DNA of 64,000 bases. Origin: Jacaranda mimosifolia. Taxonomy: Eukaryota; Streptophyta; Magnoliopsida; Lamiales; Bignoniaceae. The stretch lies in assembly GCA_018894105.1 (NCBI GenBank), contig CM032127.1:5797001-5861000 (forward strand), read 5' to 3'. The position numbers and the translations under genes were made by a program. This document shows, piece by piece, positions 13,390 through 25,502 of the stretch. The notes beneath the pieces are model-generated. The model had not been told where the DNA came from. It did no database searches and saw nothing but the letters and a program-made list of their open reading frames with translations. Numbering within the stretch: the stretch's first letter is position 1; every line of letters begins with the position of its first letter.

Positions 13390-16300
13390 CTACCAAGGAG
13401 TTGACAGTAAGCTGGATTGCCCTCTCATTGTATTAGTTGAGATTGCAAACTTTGAGGTCAAAAAAGTTTTGGTCAACAATGGTAGTTCAGCGAACATAAT
13501 TTTCTTATAAACTTTGAAGAGGTTAAAATGGGAAAGCTGAAGTTTGAGTTAGTTCGCATCCCCTAGTTGGAATTAGAGGATCCGAGATCATTCTGAAAGG
13601 ATCCATAAATTTGTCTTTTGGTGAAGCACCCAGAAAGGAGGACAGTTATGGTCAACTATCTAGTAGTTGATGTACCCTTTGCCTACAATGTCATAATTGG
13701 GTGACCAACACTAAATAACTTCATGGAAATTGTCTCGACCTACCATATAAAGATCAAGTTCCCAAGTGCTAGAATAGACGAGTTACTGTGTAATATGAAA
13801 GAAGCTTGATGATGCTATGCCATCTCTGTCGAGGTGAATGAGCAGAAGACTTAACCTAAATTGAAACCTTTGGGGGACATCCCAGTAACGAAACCTGAAG
13901 AGGGACAATAGAGCAAGAAGAGAAAACTAGAAGAAACCAGGGTCAAACTAATTGGAGAATTCAAGACCATAAAGCTTGAGGCCAAAAATCCCGACCAGAC
14001 TACAAGGATTGAGACTGATCTAGTAAGCAGCATGGAATGTATGTTGGTTAACTTCCTCAAGAGAAACATTAATATTTTTGCTTGGAAAGCTGGTGACCTC
14101 CAAGGAACCGACCCCAGCGTCATCATCCACCACCCGAATATGGACCCCTTATTCAAGCCGATTAAGCAGAAGACTAGGACCTTCAATGCTAAAAGATGCT
14201 AGATCATTGAGGAAAATGTCAACAAACTCTCAAAGGCAGGCTACATTGTAGAAATTCAATATTCTAGTTAGCTTTGTAATATAGTTTTTATCACTAAGAA
14301 TGAGGGCAAGTGGAGGATGTGTAATGATTTTTACTGATTTGAATAAAGCTTTATCCTAAAGATCCTCACCTACTGCCTCAAATAGGTTTACTAGTTGATT
14401 CAACAGTAGGTAGCGATCTTTTACGCATGATGGATGCATTTCAGGGCTATTATCAAATCTTTATAGCCACCAAAGATAGGGATAAAATCTTCTTTGTGAT
14501 ACCTAATACTTTACACTATTTCCTGGTCATGCCTTTTTAGCCTCAAAAATGCAAGTGTACCTTACCAAAGACTTGTGAACTTTATGTTTAAGAATGAGAT
14601 CGAGAGAACCATGGAGGTCTATATTAGCGACATGATCGTTAAGACAAAAAGAGAACAAAACCATTTAGCTAACCTCAGCCATACCTTCTTAATCCTAGGA
14701 GCATTTGACATGAAACTCAAACCCAACAAGAGCACGTTCGGGGTAAGAGGAAGAAAATTTTTGGGGTACATGGTTAGCTAGAGGGGTATAAAGGCAAACC
14801 CACAAAAGATCCAAGCAATCCTAGATATCTCGCCACCTGGAATAGTTACAGATGTGTAGAGGTTGATTGGAAGGATCATAGCTCTAGGTCAGTTTATTGC
14901 TCGATTGGCCAATAACAGCTTGTCATTTTTCAAAATTCTCAGGAATGCTAGAAAGTTCTAGTGGACGGAAAAATGTGACCAGGATCTAGCCGAATTAAAG
15001 AACTATTTGGCAACACCCCTAATGCTTGCCAAGTTAGAGGTCAGAGAGGTCCTATATATTTATCTAGTAGTCTTGTCGGCAGCAATCAACTCCGTTCTGA
15101 TTTCGACTAGGCATAACACTCACAGGCCAGTATATTATAGCAACAAACCATTACAAGGCCTAGAGCATAATTACCTAGAGTTTGCCCTCACTTTAGCCAT
15201 AGTAGCCAGGAAATTGAGGCCCTATTTTCAATCCCACTCTATTATTGTCCTAACAAACCAACCGTTGAAGCAAGTACTATCGAGATCGAAAACGTCAGGA
15301 AGACTAACCAAGTGGGCTATCGAGCTAGGAGAATTTGACATCGCTTTTTAGCATTGAACTGGTGTAAAGGCCCAAGTGTTAGCAGACTTTATAGCAGAAC
15401 GTCTCGACCTGACTGGAGAAATCAGTCAAGATCCATTTATTCAGATTGTACATGCCGATGGCTCAGCAACTTCTACATGAGGAGGAATTGGCATTTCCCT
15501 ATGCTTTCTGTAGGTGGAAGAATATGACATTGCCATTAAATTCGACTGCCTCGTCACCAATAATAAAGCTAAGCATAAGGTCTTTTTTGCTGGTATGAGG
15601 ATAGTTGTTGATAAAGGAGTCGAACAGTTAGCAGCCATTACAGATTCCCAATTGGTTGCAGAACAGTTCAAAGGGAACTTCAAGGCAAAAGAGACCACAA
15701 TGAGCAAGTACCTGGCTGAGGTCAAAACATTGCAACAATAATTAAAGAGGTTTACCCTCAGCTAAGTTTCGAGATCAGAAAATGAAAGGACAGATGCCCT
15801 ATCTAGGTTTCCAACTCGATGAAAGGAACCAAAGATAGAACCATCACATTTCTAGTCTTCGATAAACCTACTATAGGTGGTCTCGACCAAAATCTAATCA
15901 CGTAAATCTTAGAATTAGCTTTATCCTGAAAGGACTAGATTAATGCCTACCTAACGGAAGGCAAAGCATCATAGAACAAGGCAGAAGCACGTATGCTTAG
16001 GGGTTGAGTAGCAAAGTTTGCCATTGATGAGTACGGTTAGTTGTATAGGAGATCCCTTTTTGGATCACTGTTGAGGTGCTTGACATTAGAACTGGTTTTG
16101 GAGGTCTCACATAAGGTCTATTTAGGTATATGTGGTAATCACTTTGGAAGACGAGCATTGACCTATTAAGTCATCAGACATGGATATTTTTGGCCAACCT
16201 TATTAAAAGATACAGTGGACTTCGCTAGAAAATGCCTATCTTGCCAGGTCCATTCCAATATCCCACATCAAACTACATCAACACTAGTGTCAGTTCAAAT

Positions 16301-16428
16301 CACGTGGCCATTTGATCAGTGGGAGATAGAAATAGTTGGTTCTTTTTCAAAAACTACAGTTCAAAGAAAGTACATAATTATTTCGATCGAGTACTTCACA
16401 AAGGGGGTCAAAGCATAAGCACTTGATT
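13390..16428 (+). pseudogene. pol: Gypsy pol remnant (protease, RT, RNase H, second RNase H, partial integrase)
   Basis: Polyprotein of the Gypsy element, broken by many stops. Protease-like sequence spans about 13390-13800. RT spans about 14030-14780; its catalytic motif, normally YVDD, reads YISD in 'MEVYISDMIVKTKREQNHL', so the first aspartate is lost. RNase H covers about 15000-15360 ('PVYYSNKPLQGLEHNYLE', 'RLTKWAIELGEFDI'). A second RNase H of the archaeal type found in Tat elements covers about 15440-15745 ('VHADGSATST', 'FDCLVTNNKAKH', 'ITDSQLVAEQ'). The integrase zinc and core start spans 16210-16415 ('ARKCLSCQVHSNIPHQT', 'YFTKGVKA') and then stops abruptly. Confidence 0.75.
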
Positions 16429-16429
16429 G

Positions 16430-17364
16430 GCTCGATATTTGGAGTTTTCAGATTGGATCATTTTGGTTTCGACCTGTTATTTTGAAATTTTCTTTTGAGA
16501 TTTGTCAGTTGCTTTAATCTTTGGGAAATTAGAATGATTTCATCCTCAACCTGGTCCTCATCAAGATCTTCTTGGAGTTCTGAATCAGAATCATGACTGG
16601 AATTAAAAGCAATATTCTTTTTTACCTTTATTTTTGAATTTTTTTCTTTGTTTAGCAGTGTCATCTCATAGGATGTGAGAGATCCAATCAGTTCACCCAT
16701 GGTCATTCATCTAAGATCATGAGCTTCCTGAATGGCAGTAACTTTTGGCGTCTATTCCTTTGGAAGCGATCTGAGAATGTTCCGGACTTGCTTATCCTTA
16801 TTTATGGTTCTATCGAGTGCGAACATAGGATTTATAATTTCCATGAAGTGCATATACATCTGGCTTATGGTCTCATCAGGTTTTATCTAGAACATTTCAT
16901 ACTTGTGAATGAGAAGAGCAATCCTCTTTTATAAAACTTGACTGGTACCTTTATGGGTCACTTAAAATATTTCCCATATTTGCTTTGTTGTAGCATATGT
17001 ACTGACTCGGTTGTACTCTTCTTTGGTGAGAGCACATGATAGAATATTTTTGGCCTTCGCATTCATCGAGATGGCCTTTTAATCATTATTTGTAAATTAA
17101 TGTCTCTCTTTTGCAACCATTTTTACGTCAACTAATTCATTGGAACCATCTCCCCTTCACTGACCACGTCCCATAAATCAAGATCGAGGGAAATTATGTA
17201 TTCCTGCATCCATTTTTTCCACATAGAATAGTTAGAACCATCAAACAGTGGGGGCCGATTGTGCGATTGCCCTTCTACAAAGACATCAAGCATATTATTG
17301 GCAATAGGATCTTTTACTCTGGTATTTACACCACAATATAGAAAACCAATGCTCCAATACCAAT
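16430..17364 (-). pseudogene. gag: 5' end of a second Sirevirus-like gag, truncated
   Basis: This minus-strand segment is homologous to the gag at 24190-25443 and directly follows an LTR (17365-18581) through an iMet-type primer-binding site (minus strand ATTGGTATTGGAGC at about 17350-17364). The open stretch 16706-16458 encodes the Gag region 'MGELIGSLTSYEMTLLNKE' followed by an acidic stretch and 'LISQRLKQLTNLKRKF'. The copy ends at about 16430, where Gypsy integrase begins. It is a body without its own downstream pol or 3' LTR. Confidence 0.75.
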
Positions 17365-18581
17365 TGTGAGTGATTATATGCCTAAGAGAGGGATGAATTA
17401 AGCTTAACAGATTTTAATGCAGCGGAAGTTTGTCACTCAAAATATTTTTTTGGCATTTCAAAAAACTGTTTAAGTCTTTTCCGAAAAATAGTTTTAGTTA
17501 CTGACTAAAATTTGTAAGTACCGATTAAGATACAAGTAAGTCTAGTGATAAGAAAAGCAGTAAAATAGAAGTAATAAGACAATAAAATTTATAGAGGCTT
17601 GACAAGACTACATCCTTTACTTAAGCTTTCACTTAGAATTTTAAACCTATCATATTAATAAGTGAATGAGAATGTTTTTACCAATAAAATAGTAATTTGA
17701 TAGTAAGAAAAGTTTAAGGAACAGAAACACCCTAGTAGGATGAAAAGCTAGATGGGATGAGGCAAGTTCTAGAGCACTGTGAAAACAGCTGCTTTTGAAC
17801 AGGTCGAGGGGAACTTTTGCTAGATTCACTTGCACAACCTCTATAGATTGATACACTAGTTGCTGCCAATCTGTATGGCAAGCTCTAATCTTTTATTCTA
17901 GACTGAAACTAGGGACATTGCAGAAGATCTCAAACAGTACCACCCTACTAGTTTCTTCACCTAGAGGTCCTTAGAGCAACCAAGTGCCAATTTGTTCTCT
18001 TCGCAGGGTCCCTCAAGAGCAGGTACAAATCCCATCCCTTTTCACCACTAGGTCATTCGAGATATAAACCGCCTTGTCCTCATCTCCCCAAGGTTCGTCA
18101 AAGGTAAGTTCCATTTGAACTTATTCACCAAAGGTTCCCTCGAAAACACACGTAGAGCATGGAATTAGCAACAATTAAGAGCAAATTGTGTATGAGAGTA
18201 TAGCACAACTCTTTAAGATACTTAATAAATCTCTCTCCCATCTTTTTGATTTGCTTTAAAAAATACTGCATAATTTCCTTTTATATGCTTTTATCCATCG
18301 GCTATAAGTTCTCATTATGGCAAGAATCCGTTGAAAATTAATAGAAACAAGCTAGCTTTGGTAATCATGCATTTATACCTTAAACAATGGATAATTCAAT
18401 AATTGCAGCATGATGTGATTTTTTTCTTAAGTTACAAAGATGCAAATCAAACTATAATCTTCAGGGGATCTTTTATTTATGGAAAGTAAATTCCAGTAGA
18501 TAATATGCGTGCTATTTAACACATAATCTAAGGAATAATTTTGTCATGATCAAAACAATGTAGATTATCAAAGGGTTAACA
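17365..18581 (-). repeat. Sirevirus LTR, left copy
   Basis: 1217 bp, starting TGTTAACCC on the minus strand and ending CTCACA. A polypurine tract lies on its right and a primer-binding site on its left, so it serves both as 3' LTR of the 18582-25502 body and as 5' LTR of the truncated 16430-17364 body. Confidence 0.8.
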
Positions 18582-18610
18582 ATCTCCCCCTTTTTGATGA
18601 TGACAAAATT
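18582..18610 (-). other. Polypurine tract of the Sirevirus-like element
   Basis: On the minus strand, TCATCATCAAAAAGGGGGAG immediately precedes the LTR start. This is the plus-strand priming site and matches the tract common in plant Sireviruses. Confidence 0.75.
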
Positions 18611-18989
18611 TGAGTAGAGTGGAAAGATATCACTTGAATACCCCCTGTATATGTGCCCGGTTTTGCTAGTTCATGCTTCCCCTGTCTAGAGGGAATGGTG
18701 GTTCTCCTATTCATATACTCAAGAAAATACCAAGCAAGCAACTGATACAAGTCGATATAATATATTAAAGCGTTAGGCATGCCCAAGCATTAAATAGAAT
18801 AAGTATCCATGATAAGTTGTTACAGGCCTAAAATGGAAGCAAAAAGTAGTCAGAGTAGTAAGTTATTATAAGCCTAAAAGAGTAAAAAGTTTTTAGTTAG
18901 ATCAAAGTTCTAGTAGCAGTAAACAAAAAAAAAGCAGAAACAAGATTTTCAAAATTTTCAAATTTCATATTCTTCCCCCTTCATCATCA

Positions 18990-20438
18990 CGAGAAAACTA
19001 GGAGGCATTCATAAATGGCCTATTTTTTTCTTTCAGTCGAATCACACTAGCACAAGTGTTGCTAGATGTGCAAAAGAGACATTCCAACTTGTAGTCCACT
19101 GAATCAACAAAGGTTTCTAGACGACCTGCAAAGTTTTCCACATGTTTGCTAAGGTCAACTATCTTAGCCTCAAGACTTACATCAACTTTACTGACTTTCC
19201 CTTAAGCCTTTCTTAGTGTTTTAATCTGAGTAGGACGAGAAGGGATGGATTCTTCGAACTCAAAGCTAATGAAAATTAAAAGTTTAGATTTGCGGGGATG
19301 AAGCTTAATGCTGCTAGGAGTTCTACCAACTTCTCTAAACCACCTATCATTCTCAGTGTACTGAATCCTCATTTTCCTAAGGTTGGCAAGGTCCAAGACT
19401 TTATGGTCACGCTCCCCTTCAATCCAGGCTTCCAGCAAGAAAATACTCTCATGTTTAAAAATATGGGTGAGGTTCACAAAGTAAAGAAGATTATTGGCTT
19501 GATGAGAGAAGGAGTAGGCCATATATTTCAAGATTACGAAGTCAACACTAAGTTGTTTCTACCTAACAGCCTTAGCCATCACATATGGGCTCATGGAATT
19601 AAGATCAGTGGAACGACCACCACTTGATGCTGGAGATGAAAACACAATACAACTAAGCATTTTGTGGAGCAAAATGTGTTCAATTTTTAGTTTGTTCACA
19701 GCAGCCCCACCAGATAAGGCAAATTACTTACCACCCAAAAATAGTTTTATGATTTCCTCATAAGAAATATCAACCTCAGACAAATCTCCAAAGTTAAAGA
19801 ACTTAGTTCCGTTATCAGGAAGATCAAGAATAAAATTACTTGGAGGAAGAAAGCACAATCCTTTTTCCAAAAAAATAGTATTCGACAGAGATATCATTTT
19901 CATACTTAATGAAAGTGAAATTTGAATAGAATAGCTTCACCATATAGGGCTAAGATCTTTTATCTAACTTCATAAAATTATCCCATTTCATTTTGCAGAC
20001 GAGATTGATTGCAAGAGATTTTGGGAATGAGTTAATCTATTGCTCTCCCCCTATTTAAGTTCTACTGATGAAAATACTTTTCAGCCATAGTAGAATGGAA
20101 CTTGAGAGAAGAAGGAATCTTACCAAAATTCCAGTAAGAAATTTCTTCAGAATTAACTAGAGCTGATGACCTAGGGCTTGAGATTTCCTTGTTTGAACCA
20201 CTTGAGTTTTCAGGAGAACCCATGGGGATGTCCTTATTACCAGGTTCTTCAGACCCTATGAGCACGAGTTTATCAAAGAAGGATGATTTTTCATCATAAG
20301 AGATGGAGTCATTGCACCATTTGGGCATAAGAGGGGCCTTTGATACTTTGAGAGGAGCAAGTTCAGAGGAAGGTAAGGGAACTTTCTTTTTCTTTGAGGT
20401 TGAAGGTCCAACTGCTTAGGTATTACCTCTCTTCGGCA
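18990..20438 (-). pseudogene. Env-like / extra ORF downstream of Copia pol
   Basis: A minus-strand coding region between the end of pol and the polypurine tract. It starts with MPKRGNT at 20438, has a stop after that, then continues through Ser/Lys-rich sequence and 'WNFGKIPSSLKFHSTMAEKYF'. A later part (about 19900-19600) reads 'KFFNFGDLSEVDISYEEI' and 'DLNSMSPYVMAKAVR'. The longest open stretch is 19531-19202 and leads to a heptad-like C-terminal part (about 19200-19050). This resembles the extra ORF described in Sireviruses and the 'putative plant transposon protein' family. Several stops are present. Whether it ever acted as an envelope is unknown, and no transmembrane segment is evident. 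Confidence 0.6.
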
Positions 20439-20744
20439 TTTTGGAGAAGATTACAGATTAGAAGAAAAATTTGTGGCAGAGGTTTATGTGAAGAAGATGA
20501 AGATGAAGGTGAGAAGTTTTTACACGAGAGGGAGAAATACATTACTTTTAGAAATAAGATAAGATCTTGAAAGAAATGCTTTTGGAAACTAAATTGGTTT
20601 TCAATCATTATGGCCCAAAAAAATCTGTCACATAAATTTAGTAATGGGGGATGATCAGCATGTGGTTTTCAAGAAGGAATAACTGTCAAGTTTAAATAAG
20701 TTAGCAAATCCCACCAAAATCATATTTCGATCTTTTTTCCAAAT

Positions 20745-23700
20745 TTTCTCTTAGCATGCAAATTTCTTTTCAATTGATATATCGCCTTTGTTCAAATAAT
20801 CACACACGAAATGATGTTTGATCTCAATATATTTTGTGCGTGAGTGCAGAATTGGATTATTAGAAATGCTAATAGCACTGAAACTATCACATACAGTGCC
20901 CACAAGGCACATTAATACCAAAATCATGTAATATGCATTTCATCTATAATACCTGGGTGCAGCAATTTCCCAAAGCCACGCTGCGATAGTGGATAATACA
21001 ACTACACTTTGCTTTTTGCTGCACCATGAAACCAAGCAATTTTCCAGCAGTTGGCAACCACTACAAGTACTTTTCTATCTGTTTTTCAACCAAGATAATC
21101 CGCATTAAAATAGCTTGAGAAATTAAAATATTTAGAGTGTGGATACCATAAGCTATAGTTGGATGTTTCCTTAAGATATCTCAACATTCTTTTTACAGTA
21201 TTTAAATGGGATTCCTTAGGATCAGACTGGAATCTAGCAACAAGCATATTGAAAATATAATATCTAGATGGCCAGTAGTTAAATAAAGTAAACTACTAAT
21301 CATACCTCTATAGACCTTTTCGTTTACATTCTTACCATCCACATCAAGTTTTAGTCTGGTATTTGTACTCATGGGAGTGGTTGCAGGGTTGCATGCACTC
21401 ATTCCAAACTTCTTTGAAAGCTTTTTTGTACACTTTTTCTTTGAGAGATAAATGTCCCTTTCTGAGTTTGCTTCACTTGAAGTCCCAAGAAGAAATTGAG
21501 GTTGCCTTTTAAGCTCATTTCAAATTCCTGTTTCATTTTCTCAACAAACTCTTGGCAAAGTAGATCATTAGTAACACCAAAGATAATGTCATCAACATAT
21601 ATTTGAACAATAAGAGAACTATCTTCTTGGTGCTTAGTGAACAATGTGGTATCTAAGATTCCAATAGAAAAAATATTGTTTATGATAAAGTTGCTCAAAC
21701 GATCAAGGGCTTGTTTTAATCCATATAAAGCCTTTATCAGTTTAAAAATATGATGAGGAAAACTTTGATTTTCGAAACCAGACGGTTGCTCTACGTAAAT
21801 TTCTTCTTTTATGAATCCGTTTAGAAAAGCATTTTTTATGTCTATTTGATAGAGCAAATACTTTTTATGAGATGTAAAGGCATGAAGCATTCTAATTAAT
21901 TCTAACCTTGCAACCAGAGCAAACGTTTCATCATAGTCAATGCTCTCTTGCTGACTGGAGCCTTTTGCTACCAGTCTAGCTTTGTTATTGGTAACTTTAC
22001 CAGTTTCATCTAGCTTATTTCTGAATACCCACTTGGTGCTAACAACTGAATCGTTTGACGGTCGTTCTATCAGATTCCAGACTTTATTCATTTCAAATTG
22101 AGCCAGTTTTGTCCTTCATTACTTCAATCCAGAATGGATCTGTTAGTATCTCTTTAACATCCTTATATTCAATCATTAAAATGAGGGCACAGTTGGATTC
22201 ATCTAGTGGAACTTGTCTGGTTTTAGATCTGGTAGTTATTCTAGCTTGTGGATCTCCAATGATTTTTTCAGTAGGAAGATTGGAAGAATGTTTGAACTTT
22301 TTGGGTCTTGGTTTTGCCTTTTCTACTGACTTGCTAGAATTAGGTTCATCAGTAGGGTTTGTTTCCTAAAATGATTCCGGTTCCTCTTGATTGGATGTTG
22401 ATGGTTCAGGGTTTGGAATCTTGATTGGTTCTTTGAATCCTACAACTTTTTTGCTCAAAGTTTCCTTGGCACAAGATGGATTAGTTTCATCAAACGTAAA
22501 ACGTGTGGATTCTTAAACCCTTTTTTTCCTTTTGTTAAAAACACGATAGGCCTTGATATGCATAAAGTAACCAACAAAGATAGTTTCATCGACCAAACTT
22601 TGGCAAATTATCTCTACTATTAAGAATAAAACATTTGCAATCAAAGACACGGAGATAGGAAATATTTGGAATTTTACCGTGCCACAATTCATATGGGATT
22701 TTTCTCAAAAGTGGTCTTAGGAAGACATGATTTGACACATAACAAGCCGTGTTCATGGCTTTACTCCAAAAGGATTTTGGAAGATCATATTCACTAAGCA
22801 TAGTTCTGGCTGCTTCTTGCAAAATCCTTTTTTCCTTTTAACTACCCCATTTTGTTGGGGAGTTTTAGGAGCAGAAAAATCATGAATGTAATCATGTTTT
22901 TCACAAAATAAAGTAAAGTTTGTTTCATCTAATTCAGTTCCATGGTCACTTAGGATTTTCTTAATGAAATAATCTTTTTCATTTTGAAGCCTTTTAGTGA
23001 GTGGAATGAAAGCATTTAAGGCAACATTTTCATGAGCAAGGAATAGAACCCACATAAAATGTGTAAAATCATCTACTATAACGAACACATATCTTTTACC
23101 TCCAAGGGAAGTAGTTTTCTTAGGTGCGAATAGGTCAATGTGTAGAAGTTCTAGTGGCTTGGAAGTTGTAACCTCATTCTTTAGTTTGAAAGATGTCGAA
23201 TTTGCTTTATCTTTTTTGCATGCATCACATATCTTGTCCTTGGAGAAGTTTAACTTGGGTACCCCTTTGACAAGATCTTTCTTTATGAGATGAGATATAA
23301 GTTCCAGGTTTACGTGGCTCATTCTCCTGTGCCATTTTCAGCATTCTTCATTAGAAATAGCTAAACACTCCACATTTTGATAGGTTAAATTATCAAGGGT
23401 TGTACAATAAACATTTCTATCCCTGGTAGCAGTAAAAACTAGTTTCTTATTTTATTTGATAACACAATGAGAAGGATGGAACTTAACTCATAACCTTCAT
23501 TGTATTATTGACTGATACTAAGCAAGTTATATTTAAGGCCTTCAACAAGCTAGATATTATGAATGGAAGTACCAGTCTGCTTACTGATAGTACCTTTACC
23601 TATTATACGTCCTTTTACGTTGTCTACATAGAGAACATTTCCTCCAGAACAATTATTAAGCTTAATAAACATGGACGCATCCCCCATCATATGCCTGGAA

Positions 23701-24100
23701 CATTCGCTGTCCAAGTACCGCTTCTATTTCTGGGAATGTTCCTTGGCATGTACCTGTAAGAAATTAGTTTGTTTTAGATCCCCAAACTAAGTTAGGTCCT
23801 TTATGTTTTGTAGCAGATAATGTTCTAACCCAAACAAACTTGGTACCAATAAGTTTCTCAATCGGACATCTGTAATTAACATGACTAAATATACTACAAG
23901 TAAAGAACATTTTTCTAACTGGTTTGAAATTCATTCTAGAAGTTGTTGAAACAGGTTTGGTTTTTCTCTGGTTCATGCAGCTTTTGAAATTCCGACCTTT
24001 CTTAATATTACGTCTAGGTGGAACATGCATATATGTGTGTTTGACACTTTTGGAACATTCGCTTAGATCATTCTCAACATGCAAGCATTCCTCAACAATA
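20745..24100 (-). pseudogene. pol: Sirevirus-like Copia pol remnant
   Basis: Copia order on the minus strand: protease, integrase, RT, RNase H. A knuckle-like motif lies near 23880 ('TCSIFSHVNYRC', first Cys replaced by Phe). The protease DSG reads DSE in 'YLDSECSRHM' near 23690. The integrase (23322-22586) keeps 'LLHIDLF', 'VDDFTHFMW' and 'SDHGTE', but the third catalytic residue, normally Glu in PQQNGVVER, is Lys. RT (22091-21399) has 'YVDDIIFG' intact, with 'KWVFRNKLDETG' upstream. The RNase H end lies near 20880-20800 ('SRTKYIEIKHHFV'). Stops and frameshifts separate the blocks. Confidence 0.8.
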
Positions 24101-24189
24101 ATTTTCCTTTGATTTCACGGCTCATATTTTCAACTTTCTTTTTCAAGAAATTATTCTATTTAGTGAGCTAATCATTCATTTTCTTTTTG

Positions 24190-25443
24190 CATTCAGCATC
24201 AAGGGTCTCTATTTTTGACCATTTGCATGTCAAATTTATCTTTATAAGCCCTATCCAATTCTTCTTGCAAATAGTCCACTTTTTCTAGCAAAGTTTTATT
24301 TTTATCAACATGTATTTTGACATGAATTTTATAAAACTTAAGTAATTTATGCACATCCTCATCAATGTCAATTTCATCACTGGAATCGCAATCAGAACAT
24401 GAAGAGGTACTTACTTGATTTACCATGAAGCTCTTCATTGTCAAATTTCTCACTATCTGATTCGTCCCATGTGGTTGCCATCGCCTTAGCTTTAGCTTGT
24501 TTTGTATATTTCTTTAATTGGGAAAGTCTGGTTTTTTGTGTATGATTTCATTGCATTCGTAGCAGTAAGGTGGCTCAGTATTTCGAGTTTTTGGACTAGT
24601 TCGTTTTGGTTTTGACATGTTGTTCCAAAATTTTCTTTTGAGATTCATTAATTGCTTTAATTTTTGGGAAATTAGAACAATTTCATCCTCAATCTGGTCC
24701 TCATCAAGAACTTGTTGGAGTTGTGAATCAGAATCATGACCGGTATCAAAAGCAATGTTCTTTTTTACCTTTGTTTACAAACCTTTTTTCTTTGTTTAAC
24801 AACGTCATCTCATAGGATGTGAGAGATCCAATTAGTTCAACCATGTTCATTTTGCTAAGATCACGAGCTTCCTAAATGGCAAGTAACTTTTGGCATCCAT
24901 TCTTTTGGAAGGGATTTGAGAATTTTTCGGACTTGCTCATCCTCGTTTATGGATCTATCGAGTATGAACATAGGATTTATAATTTCCATGAAGTGTGTGT
25001 ACATCTGGCTTATGGTCTCATCAGGTTTCATCTAGAACATTTCATACTTGTGAATGAGAATAGCAATTCTCTTTTGTCGAACCTGATTGGTACTTTCATG
25101 GGTCACTTGCAACATTTTCCACATTTGCTTTGTTGTAGCACAACTCGGTTGTACTCGTCTTTGGTGAGAGCACATGACAGAATGTTTTTGGCTTTCGCAT
25201 TCATAGAGATGGCCTTTTAATCATTATTTGTAAATTCACATCTCTCATTTGGAACCATCTGTCCGCAACTAATTTCGTTGGAACCGTCGGCCCTTCACTG
25301 ACCACATCCCATAAATCAAAATCGAGGGCAATTATGCATTTCTATATCCAATTTTTCCACGTAGCATAGTTGGAACCGTCAAACAGTGGAGGCCAATTGT
25401 GTGATTGCTTTTCTGCAAAGACATCAAGCATATTAGTGGCCAT
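24190..25443 (-). pseudogene. gag: Sirevirus-like Copia gag remnant
   Basis: Starts at the ATG at 25443 (MATNMLDVFAEKQSHNWP), 60 bp after the LTR and just after the primer-binding site. 'PLFDGSNYATWKNWI' is the usual start of a Copia Gag, followed by an in-frame stop. Downstream, near 24560, a CCHC-type knuckle reads 'CYECNEIIHKKPDF' with the last Cys lost. An acidic and then coiled-coil-prone stretch (24453-24199) follows, as in Sirevirus Gag. Confidence 0.7.
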
Positions 25444-25484
25444 ATGATCTTTTACTCCAGTAGTTGCACCACAATATAGAGAAC

Positions 25485-25502
25485 CAATGCTCCAATACCA
25501 AT
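25485..25502 (-). other. Primer-binding site, initiator-Met tRNA type
   Basis: The minus strand reads ATTGGTATTGGAGCATTGG directly after the LTR end. Apart from one change it matches the TGGTATCAGAGC site used by most plant Copia elements. Confidence 0.7.

Larger units (their letters stand above)
10774..16428 (+). mobile_element. Ty3/Gypsy retrotransposon, Tat lineage, 3'-truncated
   Basis: A plus-strand element with one LTR at its left end, a primer-binding-like site, then gag, protease, reverse transcriptase, RNase H, a second RNase H and the start of integrase. The order, the PBS (TTTGGCG...TGTGGGAT) and the second RNase H domain fit the Tat lineage. It breaks off in the integrase core at about 16425, where Sirevirus-like sequence begins. 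No 3' LTR is present. Many stops and frameshifts show it is old. Confidence 0.8.
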
